Under the pieces are notes generated by a model. The model did not search any database. It was not told the DNA's origin and saw only the letters and a program-made list of their open reading frames with translations. Below are positions 37,639 to 46,031 of a stretch of 64,000 bases of DNA, one piece after another. Source of the DNA: CAZEKB01 sp964512225. GTDB lineage: Bacteria > Myxococcota_A > UBA796 > UBA9615. The translations under genes were made by a program, and so were the position numbers. Numbering within the stretch: position 1 is the first letter of the stretch; each line of letters opens with the position of its first letter. The stretch spans positions 62,001 through 126,000 of the forward strand of contig CAZEKB010000003.1 in assembly GCA_964512225.1 (NCBI GenBank), written 5' to 3'.

Positions 37639-39588
37639 ATGCGCCCGTCTCTCCCCCTCTTCGCTTTCCTCGCCTGCGCCCTGCTGCCCCTGTCCGCCGT
37701 CGCGCTCGACAAGGACGACCCCTTCGAGATGGTGGCCAAGCCGGTGGCCGGCCCGGTCGAGGCCGGGAGCGAAGCCACGGTCCAGGTCGAGTACCGCGTC
37801 TTCAGCGCCGACTACTTCATCTACCGGGAGCGCTCCGAGGTGCTGGTCGAGGACGCCGCGGGGCTGACCATCGGCGACGCGAAGTTCCCGAAGGGCAAGG
37901 TCAAGTACGACAAGATCTCCGAGGAGGACAAGGAGATCTTCGGCGAGACGTTCGTCGTGGACGTCCCCGTGACCATTCCCGCGGACGCGGCCCCCGGCGT
38001 CCACACCGTCAAGCTCGCGGCCAAGCTCCAGGGCTGCAACATCCCCGAGAACTACTGCCTCTTCCCCGAGACGAGCGACGAGCTGGTCTACGCGCTGCAG
38101 GTGGGCGACGAGACGGGGCCGGCCGCGATCGCCCCCGCGGCGGAAGGCGGCGACGCGGCCGGGGGCGACGGCACGGCAGAGGAGGGCGGAGACGAGGGCG
38201 ACGGCGCGGCTGCGGGCACGACGGGCGCGGCTTCGGGCGTCACGACGATCCAGGCGGCGGAGTACGACGGCACGGCCGCCACCGAGGCGTGCGCGGGCAC
38301 CGCGGGCGATCGGGGGGCGAGCGGCGCGGCCGCGGGCGCGTGGGCGACGGACCTCATCTCGGGGAGCGCCGGCAGCTCCTTCCTCTTCTTCCTCTTCCTC
38401 GTCTTCCTCGGGGGCATCGCCAGCAGCCTGACGCCGTGCGTGTACCCGATGATCCCCATCACGATCGCCGTCATCGGCGCCTCCGGCGACCAGGGGCGCA
38501 TGCGCGCGTTCCTCATGTCGGTCGTCTACGTGGCGGGCATCTGCGCGACGTACACGATCCTCGGGTTCGTCGTGGGCAACTCCGGGGGGATGTTCGGGAG
38601 CATGCTCCAGAACGCCTGGGTGCTGGTGGGCGTGGCGGCGGTGTTCGGCCTGCTGTCGCTGGCGATGTTCGGCGTGTACGAGTTCGCGCTGCCCGAGTCC
38701 ATGACCACCCGCGCCTCCCAGGCGGGCGGCGGCGGCTTCGTGGGCGCGTTCATCGTCGGCACCGTCGCGGGCGTGGTCGCGGCCCCCTGCACCGGCCCGG
38801 TGGTCGCGTTCCTGCTCGTCGAGATCGCGAACCGCTTCACCCCCGCCCAGGGGGTCCTCGTGATGCTCGCCTACTCGCTGGGGCTGGGGATGCTCTTCCT
38901 CGCGGTGGGCACCTTCTCGGGCGTCCTCGCCGCGATGCCGCGCTCCGGGGCGTGGATGGTCGAGGTGAAGCACGTCTTCGGCGTCATCATGCTGGCGGCC
39001 GCCGTCTACTACCTCGACCAGGTGCTCCCCGCCGCGGCGATGCCCTTCCTCTGGTCCGCGATCGTGCTCGGGTTCGGCTTCGTGATCGCCGGCCGCATGG
39101 CCCTGATCCGGGGGCCGCGTTCACCGAAGCGCCTGGTCTTCGCGGCCGCCATCCTCGCCCTCGGCGGCTTCTTGATCTTCCAGCCCGAGCCGGACGTCCC
39201 CACGGTCCACGTGGAGTGGTCCGACGACGAGAGCGCGGGCCTGACGACCGCCGCGAGCCAGGGCCGGCCGGTCATCCTCGACTTCACCGCGGACTGGTGC
39301 GCGGCCTGCAAGGAGCTGGAGCACCTGACCTACACCGATCCCGCGGTCGTCTCGTGCGCGGCGGACTTCGTGCCCGTCATGGTCGACGGCACCGAGGACA
39401 CCCCGGTGTTCAGCGGCCTGCGCGACAAGTACGGATTCCAGGGCCTCCCGGCCGTCTACTTCATCTGCCCCGGCGGCGAGGTCGTCGAGAACCTGACCCT
39501 CAAGGGCTTCGAGCCCGCGGACAAGTTCCTGGCGAAGATGAACCGCGCCCTCAAGGCGTGCGAAGGAGCCAAGACCGCCGCCCTCTGA
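37639..39588 (+). CDS. dsbD: Thiol:disulfide interchange protein DsbD
   Basis: DsbD carries electrons from cytoplasmic thioredoxin through the inner membrane to periplasmic disulfide reductases. The ATG at 37639 follows GGAG by 8 bases and gives a signal peptide (1-22). The N-terminal domain has the reactive Cys pair in GCNIPENYCLFP. A low-complexity Gly/Ala/Glu linker follows. The membrane domain (about residues 240-530) holds SLTPCVYPMIP and AAPCTGPVVAF. The C-terminal thioredoxin domain has WCAACKE with C554 and C557. All three redox pairs are present. Length is 649, somewhat longer than E. coli because of the linker. Confidence 0.95.
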   Translation: MRPSLPLFAFLACALLPLSAVALDKDDPFEMVAKPVAGPVEAGSEATVQVEYRVFSADYFIYRERSEVLVEDAAGLTIGDAKFPKGKVKYDKISEEDKEIFGETFVVDVPVTIPADAAPGVHTVKLAAKLQGCNIPENYCLFPETSDELVYALQVGDETGPAAIAPAAEGGDAAGGDGTAEEGGDEGDGAAAGTTGAASGVTTIQAAEYDGTAATEACAGTAGDRGASGAAAGAWATDLISGSAGSSFLFFLFLVFLGGIASSLTPCVYPMIPITIAVIGASGDQGRMRAFLMSVVYVAGICATYTILGFVVGNSGGMFGSMLQNAWVLVGVAAVFGLLSLAMFGVYEFALPESMTTRASQAGGGGFVGAFIVGTVAGVVAAPCTGPVVAFLLVEIANRFTPAQGVLVMLAYSLGLGMLFLAVGTFSGVLAAMPRSGAWMVEVKHVFGVIMLAAAVYYLDQVLPAAAMPFLWSAIVLGFGFVIAGRMALIRGPRSPKRLVFAAAILALGGFLIFQPEPDVPTVHVEWSDDESAGLTTAASQGRPVILDFTADWCAACKELEHLTYTDPAVVSCAADFVPVMVDGTEDTPVFSGLRDKYGFQGLPAVYFICPGGEVVENLTLKGFEPADKFLAKMNRALKACEGAKTAAL

Positions 39589-39718
39589 GCCTCCGCCGCG
39601 AGGTCCAGCCGGGAGCGGAGGCGCGGGAGCGCGAGGCGCGATTCGAGGGAGCGCACGCCCCGGTGCGTGACCGATGAAGAGCGACGAAGCAACGCCCCGA
39701 TCGCGTGCGTCGCCCCGG

Positions 39719-40348
39719 CTAGTCGGGGCAGCCGTCCTCGTCGTCCCGGCCGTTCTTGGTCTCGGGATCCATCGGACAGAAGTCCGTGGTGTCGGGGATG
39801 CCGTCCTCGTCGTTGTCGTAGTCGGGGCAGCCGCCGAGGTCCTCGAAGCCGTCGATGTCCTCGGGCGCGTTGGGGCACGCGTCGAGCATGTCGGGGATGT
39901 TGTCGAAGTCGTTGTCGTCTTCGGGGCAGCCGTCGTCGTCCTGGAACCCGTCGACGTCCTCCTTCTGGTCCGCGCACTGGTCGTACGCGTCGGGGATGAG
40001 GTCGCCGTCGTTGTCCATCTCGGGGCAGCCGTCGTCGTCCTGGAACCCGTCGAAGTCTTCGCGCTGACCCGGGCACCGATCGAACTTGTCGGGGATGCCG
40101 TCGCGGTCGAGGTCTTCCTTGAGGGCCTGCTGCCGGTTCTTGAGGACGCGGGGCCCGTAGCGGGTGCTGCGGCGGTCCTTCTTCTTCTTCTTCTTCGTGC
40201 GGCCGTAGTCCACCGACGACGAGTCCTCGGAGGTGTCTTCGGCCTTGTCTTCAGAGGTGTCTTCAGAGGTGTCTTCAGCGGCGACGGGCGCGGCCGCGCC
40301 CACGAGGGCTGCGCCGAGGAGGGCGACGAGGACGGACCGGAACGTCAT
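39719..40348 (-). CDS. Thrombospondin type 3 repeat protein without OmpA domain
   Basis: A 209-residue exported protein. A signal peptide (1-24) leads to a Glu/Asp/Ser/Thr-rich stretch made of EDTSED units, a run of six lysines and then about four calcium-binding TSP3 repeats (DRDGIPDKFDRCPG, DNDGDLIPDAYDQC, DNDFDNIPDMLDAC, DNDEDGIPDTTDFC). In most relatives such a stalk joins a beta-barrel to a C-terminal OmpA peptidoglycan domain; here the frame stops after the last repeat, and the 130 bases left before dsbD cannot hold one. The ATG overlaps the stop of the upstream lipoprotein gene as ATGA. It may be a soluble calcium-stabilised periplasmic rod. Confidence 0.85.
   Translation of the reverse strand: MTFRSVLVALLGAALVGAAAPVAAEDTSEDTSEDKAEDTSEDSSSVDYGRTKKKKKKDRRSTRYGPRVLKNRQQALKEDLDRDGIPDKFDRCPGQREDFDGFQDDDGCPEMDNDGDLIPDAYDQCADQKEDVDGFQDDDGCPEDDNDFDNIPDMLDACPNAPEDIDGFEDLGGCPDYDNDEDGIPDTTDFCPMDPETKNGRDDEDGCPD
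40247..40282. repeat. 12-bp repeats encoding EDTS
   Basis: gtcttcagaggt is repeated perfectly at 40247-40258 and 40259-40270, with a 10/12 copy at 40271-40282. It encodes the EDTS units near the N-terminus of the TSP3 protein. Confidence 0.85.
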
Positions 40349-41496
40349 TCGCCGCCGAGCTCGAGGCGCTGGAAGATGAAGTCGGTGGTCGAGTGGTCGA
40401 AGCAGGCCCAGGCGAGGCGGCCGGAGTCGTCCACGTGCACGTTGTTGTGGAACCCCACGGCCCCGTTCTCCATGTGCACCGTGCGGTTCCAGTCCGTCCC
40501 GCCGGTGCGGGCGGCCATGAGCGCGTCGTTGTTCATACCGTCATGGTAGATGACGACGGGCTCGCCGCCGACCCAAGCCACCGCGCTGTCGGGGCCGACG
40601 AAGTCCCGGTCGTCGACGATCTGCGTCGACAGGTCCGTGCCGTCCCAGCGACCGAACAGCAGATCCTGGTTCTCCATGTCGGCGAACGCCACGTGCAGGT
40701 CGCCCTGGTGCACGCTCAGGGTCGGCCACGCGCCCACGTCGCCCTCCGAGGCCCAGGTGGCGACGCTCCAGTTGCCGGGCCCGCCGGACGCGACCTTGAG
40801 GTCCGAGTTCGCGACGTCGAGGTAGGCGATGTGGATGGTCCCCGACTCCTCCACGAGGATGTTCGGGTACTGCCCCACGTCGGCCTCGTCGCCGTCGCCC
40901 TCGTCCACGACCTCGTTGTCCCACGAGGCGCCGTTCTTCACCGCCACGCGGAGGTCCCCGCCGGAGCGGTTGTAGTAGGCGATGATCGGCGCGTCGGAGC
41001 CGGTGATCGCGATGGTCGCGAACTCCCCGACGCCGTTCTCGACGTCCTCCGCCACCCAGGCGTCGCCCTCGCGGGTCGCGTAGCGGAGCTTGTCCCCGCT
41101 CCGGTTCCAGTGGGTGGTGTGGGGCACGTCCGAGCCGTCCAGCGCGATGCCCGCGTAGTAGCCGCCCTCGAACCCGCCCGTGGGGATGGCGGCCGAGCGA
41201 TCGGGGGCGCCGTCGACCTGCCAGGTCGTCCACTCCGGCGGGTCCCCGGAGCCGCGCGCCACCGACAGGAGCGGCGCGTCGCCCTCCTCTTCACCGTCCC
41301 GATCCTGGTAGGCGAGCCACGGTCGACCCGCGCTGTCGACGTCCATCGAGAGGTAGTAGCCGCGGTCGTACTGCGGGGCCGCGGGGGGCGGGGTGGCTGC
41401 GGCCGAGTCGTCGTCGTCGTCGCACTCGCAGCCGCCCGCGAAGAGGAGAGCGGCGGTGGACAGGGAGAGGAGGGCGAAGCGGGGCGATCGGAGCAT
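40345..41496 (-). CDS. Beta-propeller-like lipoprotein with DDDDD tether
   Basis: A 383-residue lipoprotein starting with ATG at 41496. The lipobox is FAGGC (C23), and right after it comes ECDDDDDSAAATPPPAAP, an acidic and proline-rich tether. The rest is built of six or seven repeats of about 45 residues with a pattern such as PIIAYYNRSGGDLRVAVKNGASW and IHIAYLDVANSDLKVA, which suggests a beta-propeller. No enzyme motif is visible. A TTGACC lies 17 bases before TAGGCA, which is itself only 7 bases from the ATG, so the mRNA may be nearly leaderless. It is coupled to the TSP3 gene. Confidence 0.8.
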   Translation of the reverse strand: MLRSPRFALLSLSTAALLFAGGCECDDDDDSAAATPPPAAPQYDRGYYLSMDVDSAGRPWLAYQDRDGEEEGDAPLLSVARGSGDPPEWTTWQVDGAPDRSAAIPTGGFEGGYYAGIALDGSDVPHTTHWNRSGDKLRYATREGDAWVAEDVENGVGEFATIAITGSDAPIIAYYNRSGGDLRVAVKNGASWDNEVVDEGDGDEADVGQYPNILVEESGTIHIAYLDVANSDLKVASGGPGNWSVATWASEGDVGAWPTLSVHQGDLHVAFADMENQDLLFGRWDGTDLSTQIVDDRDFVGPDSAVAWVGGEPVVIYHDGMNNDALMAARTGGTDWNRTVHMENGAVGFHNNVHVDDSGRLAWACFDHSTTDFIFQRLELGGE

Positions 41497-41604
41497 GTGC
41501 GGATGCCTATCACTCGGGTAGGACCGGGTCAAGGCGCGTCCCGGGCCCGAATAGTCCGTCGTCTCGGGGGGTTGCGTTTGACCGGGCCCCCGGGCCCGGG
41601 GTGG

Positions 41605-41633
41605 TTGCAAACCCCACGGTCGTGGGCCACGCT
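41605..41633 (+). promoter_or_regulatory. Possible tRNA-Arg promoter
   Basis: TTGCAA (41605-41610) and a weak CACGCT (41628-41633) are 17 bases apart and would place the start about 3-5 bases before the mature tRNA. The upstream 41584-41600 is a pure G/C palindromic stretch (gggcccccgggcccggg). Confidence 0.3.
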
Positions 41634-41642
41634 TGAGCGCCC

Positions 41643-41719
41643 GCTCCCGTAGCTCAGCAGGATAGAGCACTCGCCTCCTAAGCGAGGGGCCCCAGGTTCG
41701 AATCCTGGCGGGAGCGCCA
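41643..41719 (+). tRNA. tRNA-Arg (anticodon CCU)
   Basis: All cloverleaf stems pair. The acceptor GCTCCCG (41643-41649) pairs with CGGGAGC (41709-41715), the D stem is GCTC/GAGC, the anticodon stem CTCGC/GCGAG encloses loop CTCCTAA and the T stem CCAGG/CCTGG encloses TTCGAAT. The anticodon CCT reads AGG codons. The discriminator is G41716 and CCA is encoded at 41717-41719. No integrase or repeated end is nearby. Confidence 0.97.
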
Positions 41720-41729
41720 GTTCACGATC

Positions 41730-42674
41730 ATGACCGTCGAGCCCGATTCTCTCCGCGCCCCTCGCCCGCTTCGGGAGGGCGACGTGATCCGCGTCGTCGC
41801 CCCGGCCTCGCCCTTCGACCCGGAGAAGCTGGAGGCGGGCCTGGACGTCCTGCGGTCCTGGGGCTTCGAGCCGCGCCACCGCGACGACCTGTTCGAGCGC
41901 CGCCACTACTTCGCGGGCTCCCCCCGGCGCCGGGCCGACGAGCTGCACGAGGCCTTCGAGGACGACGACGCCGCCGCGATCATCGCGGTCCGCGGCGGGT
42001 ACGGCGTGGCGTCGGTGCTGCCCCTGCTCGACCCCGCCCGCATGCGCGTCCCCAAGCTCGTGTGCGGGTGCTCGGACCTCACGGCCCTGCTCGCCTGGTG
42101 CGTCCAGGAGGCGGGCGTGCGCGCGCTGCACGGGCCCATGGTCGTGGGCCTGGGCCGGGGCGACGACGCCGACGGCGCCGACCGGCTGCGCACGCTCCTG
42201 ACGTCGACCGCCCGGCCCGAGGGCCTCCGGTCCGCGTTCGAAGACGCGCTGCAGTGGTGCGTGTCGCCGGGCACTGCGCGCGGCCGCGCCGTGGGGGGCT
42301 CGCTGTCGATCCTGGCCTCGCTGTGCGGCACCCCCTGGCAGGTCCGCGCCGAAGGTGCCGTCCTCTTCCTCGAGGACGTGGGCGAGCGCCCGTACCGCAT
42401 CGACCGGCTGCTGCTCCAGCTCGCCCAGGCGGGCACGTTCGACGGCGCCCGCGGTGTGGTGCTCGGGGACTTCACGGGGTGCGACGAGCCCGGCGGCGGG
42501 GTCACGTGGCGCGACGCGGTGACCCGCATCTTCGGGGAGCTCGCGATCCCCGTGCTGGCGGGCGTCCCGTTCGGGCACGGCTCGCCCAACCTGGCGTTCC
42601 CCGTGGGGACGCGGGTCCAGGTCGACGCCGCGGCGGGCACCGTGACGTTCCGGGAGGCGCTGCTTGCCGATTGA
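41730..42674 (+). CDS. ldcA: LD-carboxypeptidase (peptidase S66)
   Basis: LdcA removes the terminal D-Ala from murein tetrapeptides in the cytoplasm during recycling. The 314-residue protein has the normal length. The nucleophile S115 lies in CGCSDLTALL, preceded by AVRGGYG. The Glu of the Ser-Glu-His triad is in LFLEDVGERPYRIDR, and the His is in VPFGHGSPNLAFP. It starts 10 bases after the tRNA CCA end. The following hydrolase overlaps it by 11 bases. Together with mpl it supports peptidoglycan recycling. Confidence 0.95.
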   Translation: MTVEPDSLRAPRPLREGDVIRVVAPASPFDPEKLEAGLDVLRSWGFEPRHRDDLFERRHYFAGSPRRRADELHEAFEDDDAAAIIAVRGGYGVASVLPLLDPARMRVPKLVCGCSDLTALLAWCVQEAGVRALHGPMVVGLGRGDDADGADRLRTLLTSTARPEGLRSAFEDALQWCVSPGTARGRAVGGSLSILASLCGTPWQVRAEGAVLFLEDVGERPYRIDRLLLQLAQAGTFDGARGVVLGDFTGCDEPGGGVTWRDAVTRIFGELAIPVLAGVPFGHGSPNLAFPVGTRVQVDAAAGTVTFREALLAD

Positions 42675-43773
42675 CGGGTCCTACGCGGCGCTGGAGGACC
42701 TCCTCGAGGAGGCCGTGGCCTCGCGGATCGGATCCGGCGCGGTGCTGCGCGTCGACGACCTGCACCGGGGGCGGCTGCTGCGCGAGTGGGCCGCGGGGAC
42801 GGTCTCCCGGGAGCCGAAGGGGCCCCCCGTGGACGCGGCCACGACGTTCGACCTCGCATCGCTCACGAAGCTCTACACCGCCACCGCCGCGCTCCGCCTC
42901 GCGGCGGGGGGGTACCTCGAGATCGACGCCCCCCTGGCGAGGCTGGTGCCCGCGCTGCGGGGCGCGCCGCTCGCGACGGCGACGGTGCGGGCGTTGCTCG
43001 ATCACACGTCGGGGGCGCCCGCGTGGAAGCCCTTCTTCGAGGACCACGACGGCTCCGCCGCGATCCGCGAGGCCGCCGCCGCCCTCCCGCGGGGGGGCGC
43101 CCCGGGGCGCGAGGTGTACTCGGACGTGGGGTTCCTGGTCCTCCAGACCGTCCTCGAGGCCACGACGAAGACCCCGCTGCCGGATCTGTTGGACGAGGAG
43201 GTGCTGGAGCCCGTCGGGCGGGCCGCCGACCTCCCCGTGCCCGGGTACCGCGGCGTCGGGGCGGGGGAGGACGCGGCCCGGGAGGCGATCGCCCGGGGGG
43301 GCGTCGCGGCGACGGAGGTGTGCCCGCGCCGGGGGCTCCTGTGCGGCGAAGTGCACGACGGCAACGCCTGGGCCATGGGCGGCGTCGCGCCCCACGCGGG
43401 CTTGTTCGGCTCGGCGGCGACGGTCGCGGCGCTGGCGCGTGCCTGGTGGGCGGCCCCGAAGAGCGGGCTCCTGCCCCGCTCGGTGCGGGACGCCGCGTGG
43501 ACCCCGCCGAAGGGGGAGGGGACCCACGCGCTGGGGTGGGACACGGTCTCGCCCGGGGCGTCGTCCGCGGGCTCGGTCCTGTCGCCCCGGAGCGTCGGCC
43601 ACCTGGGCTTCACGGGCACCTCGCTCTGGATCGACCCGGACCGGCGGGTGTCGGTCGTGCTCCTCACGAACCGGGTCCATCCCTCGCGGGACGACGACCG
43701 CATCCGGGCCCTCCGGCCGCGGGTCCACGACGCGGCCGCGGCCTTCGTCGACGCGGACCGGTCGGTCCGATAG
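42664..43773 (+). CDS. Beta-lactamase-fold serine hydrolase (class C/EstB type)
   Basis: A 369-residue protein that starts with TTG at 42664 inside the end of ldcA. The catalytic SxxK is S66-LTK69 in FDLASLTKLY. LLDHTSGAPAW and YSDVGFLVL (in place of YxN) follow, and HLGFTGTSLWIDP is the third motif. It has no signal peptide, so it is probably a cytoplasmic esterase, amidase or D-peptidase rather than a secreted beta-lactamase. Coupling to ldcA suggests a role on murein peptides; this is inference. Confidence 0.85.
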   Translation: MPIDGSYAALEDLLEEAVASRIGSGAVLRVDDLHRGRLLREWAAGTVSREPKGPPVDAATTFDLASLTKLYTATAALRLAAGGYLEIDAPLARLVPALRGAPLATATVRALLDHTSGAPAWKPFFEDHDGSAAIREAAAALPRGGAPGREVYSDVGFLVLQTVLEATTKTPLPDLLDEEVLEPVGRAADLPVPGYRGVGAGEDAAREAIARGGVAATEVCPRRGLLCGEVHDGNAWAMGGVAPHAGLFGSAATVAALARAWWAAPKSGLLPRSVRDAAWTPPKGEGTHALGWDTVSPGASSAGSVLSPRSVGHLGFTGTSLWIDPDRRVSVVLLTNRVHPSRDDDRIRALRPRVHDAAAAFVDADRSVR

Positions 43774-43826
43774 ATTCCCCTTCCCCCGACGCCCTCACGG
43801 AGCGTCGGCCGATCTCGGAGGGCGCA

Positions 43827-44705
43827 GTGGCCAACGAAGAAAACGACGCCGGATCGAGCTGGTTCCACCGCCAACACGGGGGCAAGGTCCCCGGCGCGGG
43901 CACCCGCCGGGACAACCAGGCCATCTCCGGGATGTGGGTCAAGTGCGACGGTTGCGGGGAGTTCCTGCGCAGCTCGACGCTCGAGGAGTCGCTCCAGGTC
44001 TGCGAGCACTGCGGCGCGCACCACAAGATCGGGGGCGTCGAGCGGATGCTCGGGCTCGTGGACGACGGCACCTTCGAAGAGCTGGACCCCGAGCTCACGT
44101 CCGAGGACCCGCTGGGCTTCGTGGACAGCCGGGCGTACACCGCCCGCCTCGCGGGCTCGATCAAGAAGTCCGGCCACAAGTCCGCGTTCGTCTACGGCCG
44201 CGCGGATCTCCACGAGCGCCCGGTCCTCATCGGCACCTTCCTGTTCAAGTTCATGGGCGGGTCCATGGGCTCGGTGGTGGGCGAGAAGGTCACCCGCCTG
44301 TTCGAGCTCGCCCTGAAGGAGCGGCGCCCCGCGATCGTCATCAACTCCAGCGGGGGCGCGCGCATGCAGGAGGGCGTCCTGTCGCTCATGCAGATGGCGC
44401 GCTCGACGGCCGCGCTGGGGCGGCTGCGGGACGAGGGCATCCCCTACATCTCCATCCTCACGCACCCCACCACGGGCGGCGTCGCCGCGTCCTTCGCGAT
44501 GCTGGGCGACATCATCCTCGCCGAGCCGAAGTCGCTGATCGGCTTCGCGGGCCAGCGCGTCATCGAGCAGACGATCCGCGAGGTCCTCCCCGAGGGCTTC
44601 CAGCGCAGCGAGTTCCTGCTTGAGCACGGGATGATCGACCAGATCGTGGACCGCCGCGAGCTCCGCGACCGCCTCGCCGGCCTGCTCGACATGATGGTGG
44701 GTTGA
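43827..44705 (+). CDS. accD: Acetyl-CoA carboxylase carboxyltransferase subunit beta
   Basis: AccD forms the carboxyltransferase with AccA and makes malonyl-CoA for fatty-acid synthesis. The GTG at 43827 has GGAGG 5 bases upstream; the longer frame is the hydrolase out of frame. The 292-residue protein has the zinc finger C40, C43, C59, C62. FKFMGGSMGSVVGEK and the oxyanion-type GGARMQEG and THPTTGGV motifs follow. It overlaps folC as TTGA, the widespread accD-folC pairing. Confidence 0.96.
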   Translation: MANEENDAGSSWFHRQHGGKVPGAGTRRDNQAISGMWVKCDGCGEFLRSSTLEESLQVCEHCGAHHKIGGVERMLGLVDDGTFEELDPELTSEDPLGFVDSRAYTARLAGSIKKSGHKSAFVYGRADLHERPVLIGTFLFKFMGGSMGSVVGEKVTRLFELALKERRPAIVINSSGGARMQEGVLSLMQMARSTAALGRLRDEGIPYISILTHPTTGGVAASFAMLGDIILAEPKSLIGFAGQRVIEQTIREVLPEGFQRSEFLLEHGMIDQIVDRRELRDRLAGLLDMMVG

Positions 44706-46021
44706 CCGAGCCGGAGACCGCCCCCGTCGACCTCGACGCGTGGCTGGAGCACGTCCAGACGCACGGGATCAAGCTCGGCCTCGACAATACGCGCCGCGCG
44801 CTCGGCGCCCTGGGCGACCCCCAGCGGGCGTTCCCGTCGATCCTGGTGGCGGGCACCAACGGCAAGGGATCCACGGTCGCTTTCGCGACCTCGGTGCTGA
44901 TGGCCGCGGGCCTGCGCGTGGGCTCGACGATCTCGCCCCACCTCACCGAGTACCGGGAGCGCTTCCGCATCGACGGCGTCCCCGTGAGTGCGGCGACGTT
45001 GCACGCTCACGCGGCTCACGTGCACGCCGTCCTCACCCCGATCCCGGAGCTCGCGAAGCTCACTTTCTTCGAGCTGGGGGCGTCGATGGCGCTCTCGCTG
45101 TTCGCCGCGCGCGAGGTCGACGTGGCGGTCGTCGAGGTGGGGATGGGCGGTGAGTTCGACGCCACGCGCTGCAGCGAGCCCGCGGTGGGGGTGGTCGTCT
45201 CCGTGGACGAGGACCACCTCGCGCACCTCGGGCCGACGGTCCTGGACGTGGCCCGCACGAAGGCGCGCATCGCGACGCCCGGGGGGATCCTCGTATCGGG
45301 GGAGCGGCGCCCCGACCGGCTCGCCGTCCTGCGCGAGGAGGCCGAGGCCGCGGGATCGTCGCTGTGGGTGGCCGACGTCGACTATCGCGCGAGCGGGACC
45401 GACGACGCGTTCGCCTACGAGGGCCCGCGACTCCGCGTGAGCGACGTGCGGCTCGGACTTCGGGGGCCGCACCAGGTCCAGAACGCGGGGTGCGCGGTCG
45501 CCGCCGTCGAGGCGCTGCACGCCCGCGTGGGCCTCCCGCTGCCCACGCCGCGGGAGGCCGCGCGCGCGCTGGCCACCGCCCGGTTCGCCGGGCGACTGGA
45601 GGAGGTGCCGGCCACGGCGGACCGGCCCGCCTTCCTCCTGGACGGAGCCCACAACCCGTCCGGGGCGATGGAGCTCAGTCGCGCGCTCACGCGCCGCTCA
45701 CGCCCGCCCAGGCGGTGGTGGATGCTCGCCACGAAGCGGGACAAGCGCCTGGCCGATCTCCTCGACGTCCTCCTGCCTCACGTGGACGGCGTGATCGCGA
45801 CGCGCGGCCTCACGAGCGACAAGTTCGTCCCCCCGCTGGAGGTGGCCGATCGGGTTGCGTCTCACGCTCACGCGCCGCTCACGGTCCTCGCCGCCGCCGA
45901 CGCCGCGGCGGCCCTCCGCCTCGCTCGCGAGCACCTCGGGCCGGACGACGAGGTCCTCGTCGCCGGGAGCCTGTACCTCGTGGGCGACCTGCGACCGCTC
46001 TTGGACCTGCCGATCGCGTAG
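44702..46021 (+). CDS. folC: Folylpolyglutamate/dihydrofolate synthase
   Basis: FolC adds glutamate to dihydropteroate or to folates. The 439-residue protein starts with TTG at 44702, overlapping the accD stop. The P-loop GTNGKGST is at 51-58, and SPHLTEYRERFRIDG is the family signature. EVGMGGEFDATR (usually GGRLDATN) binds metal and Mg-ATP, and DGAHNPSGA starts the C-terminal domain. Order and coupling with accD are as in many bacteria. Confidence 0.95.
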   Translation: MTEPETAPVDLDAWLEHVQTHGIKLGLDNTRRALGALGDPQRAFPSILVAGTNGKGSTVAFATSVLMAAGLRVGSTISPHLTEYRERFRIDGVPVSAATLHAHAAHVHAVLTPIPELAKLTFFELGASMALSLFAAREVDVAVVEVGMGGEFDATRCSEPAVGVVVSVDEDHLAHLGPTVLDVARTKARIATPGGILVSGERRPDRLAVLREEAEAAGSSLWVADVDYRASGTDDAFAYEGPRLRVSDVRLGLRGPHQVQNAGCAVAAVEALHARVGLPLPTPREAARALATARFAGRLEEVPATADRPAFLLDGAHNPSGAMELSRALTRRSRPPRRWWMLATKRDKRLADLLDVLLPHVDGVIATRGLTSDKFVPPLEVADRVASHAHAPLTVLAAADAAAALRLAREHLGPDDEVLVAGSLYLVGDLRPLLDLPIA

Positions 46022-46031
46022 CTCTTGATGA

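Noticed and set aside
39712..39729. GCCCCG-GCTAGT-CGGGGC stem at the end of the TSP3 gene as a terminator
   Set aside because: Only 6 bp, no T-run, and it covers the stop codon; such stems occur often by chance at this base composition.
41643..41719. tRNA-Arg as a possible attachment site of an integrated element
   Set aside because: No integrase, no direct repeat of the tRNA end and only housekeeping genes follow.
42664..43773. The SxxK hydrolase as an antibiotic-resistance beta-lactamase
   Set aside because: No signal peptide, YSD instead of YxN and coupling to ldcA make a housekeeping esterase or peptidase more likely.
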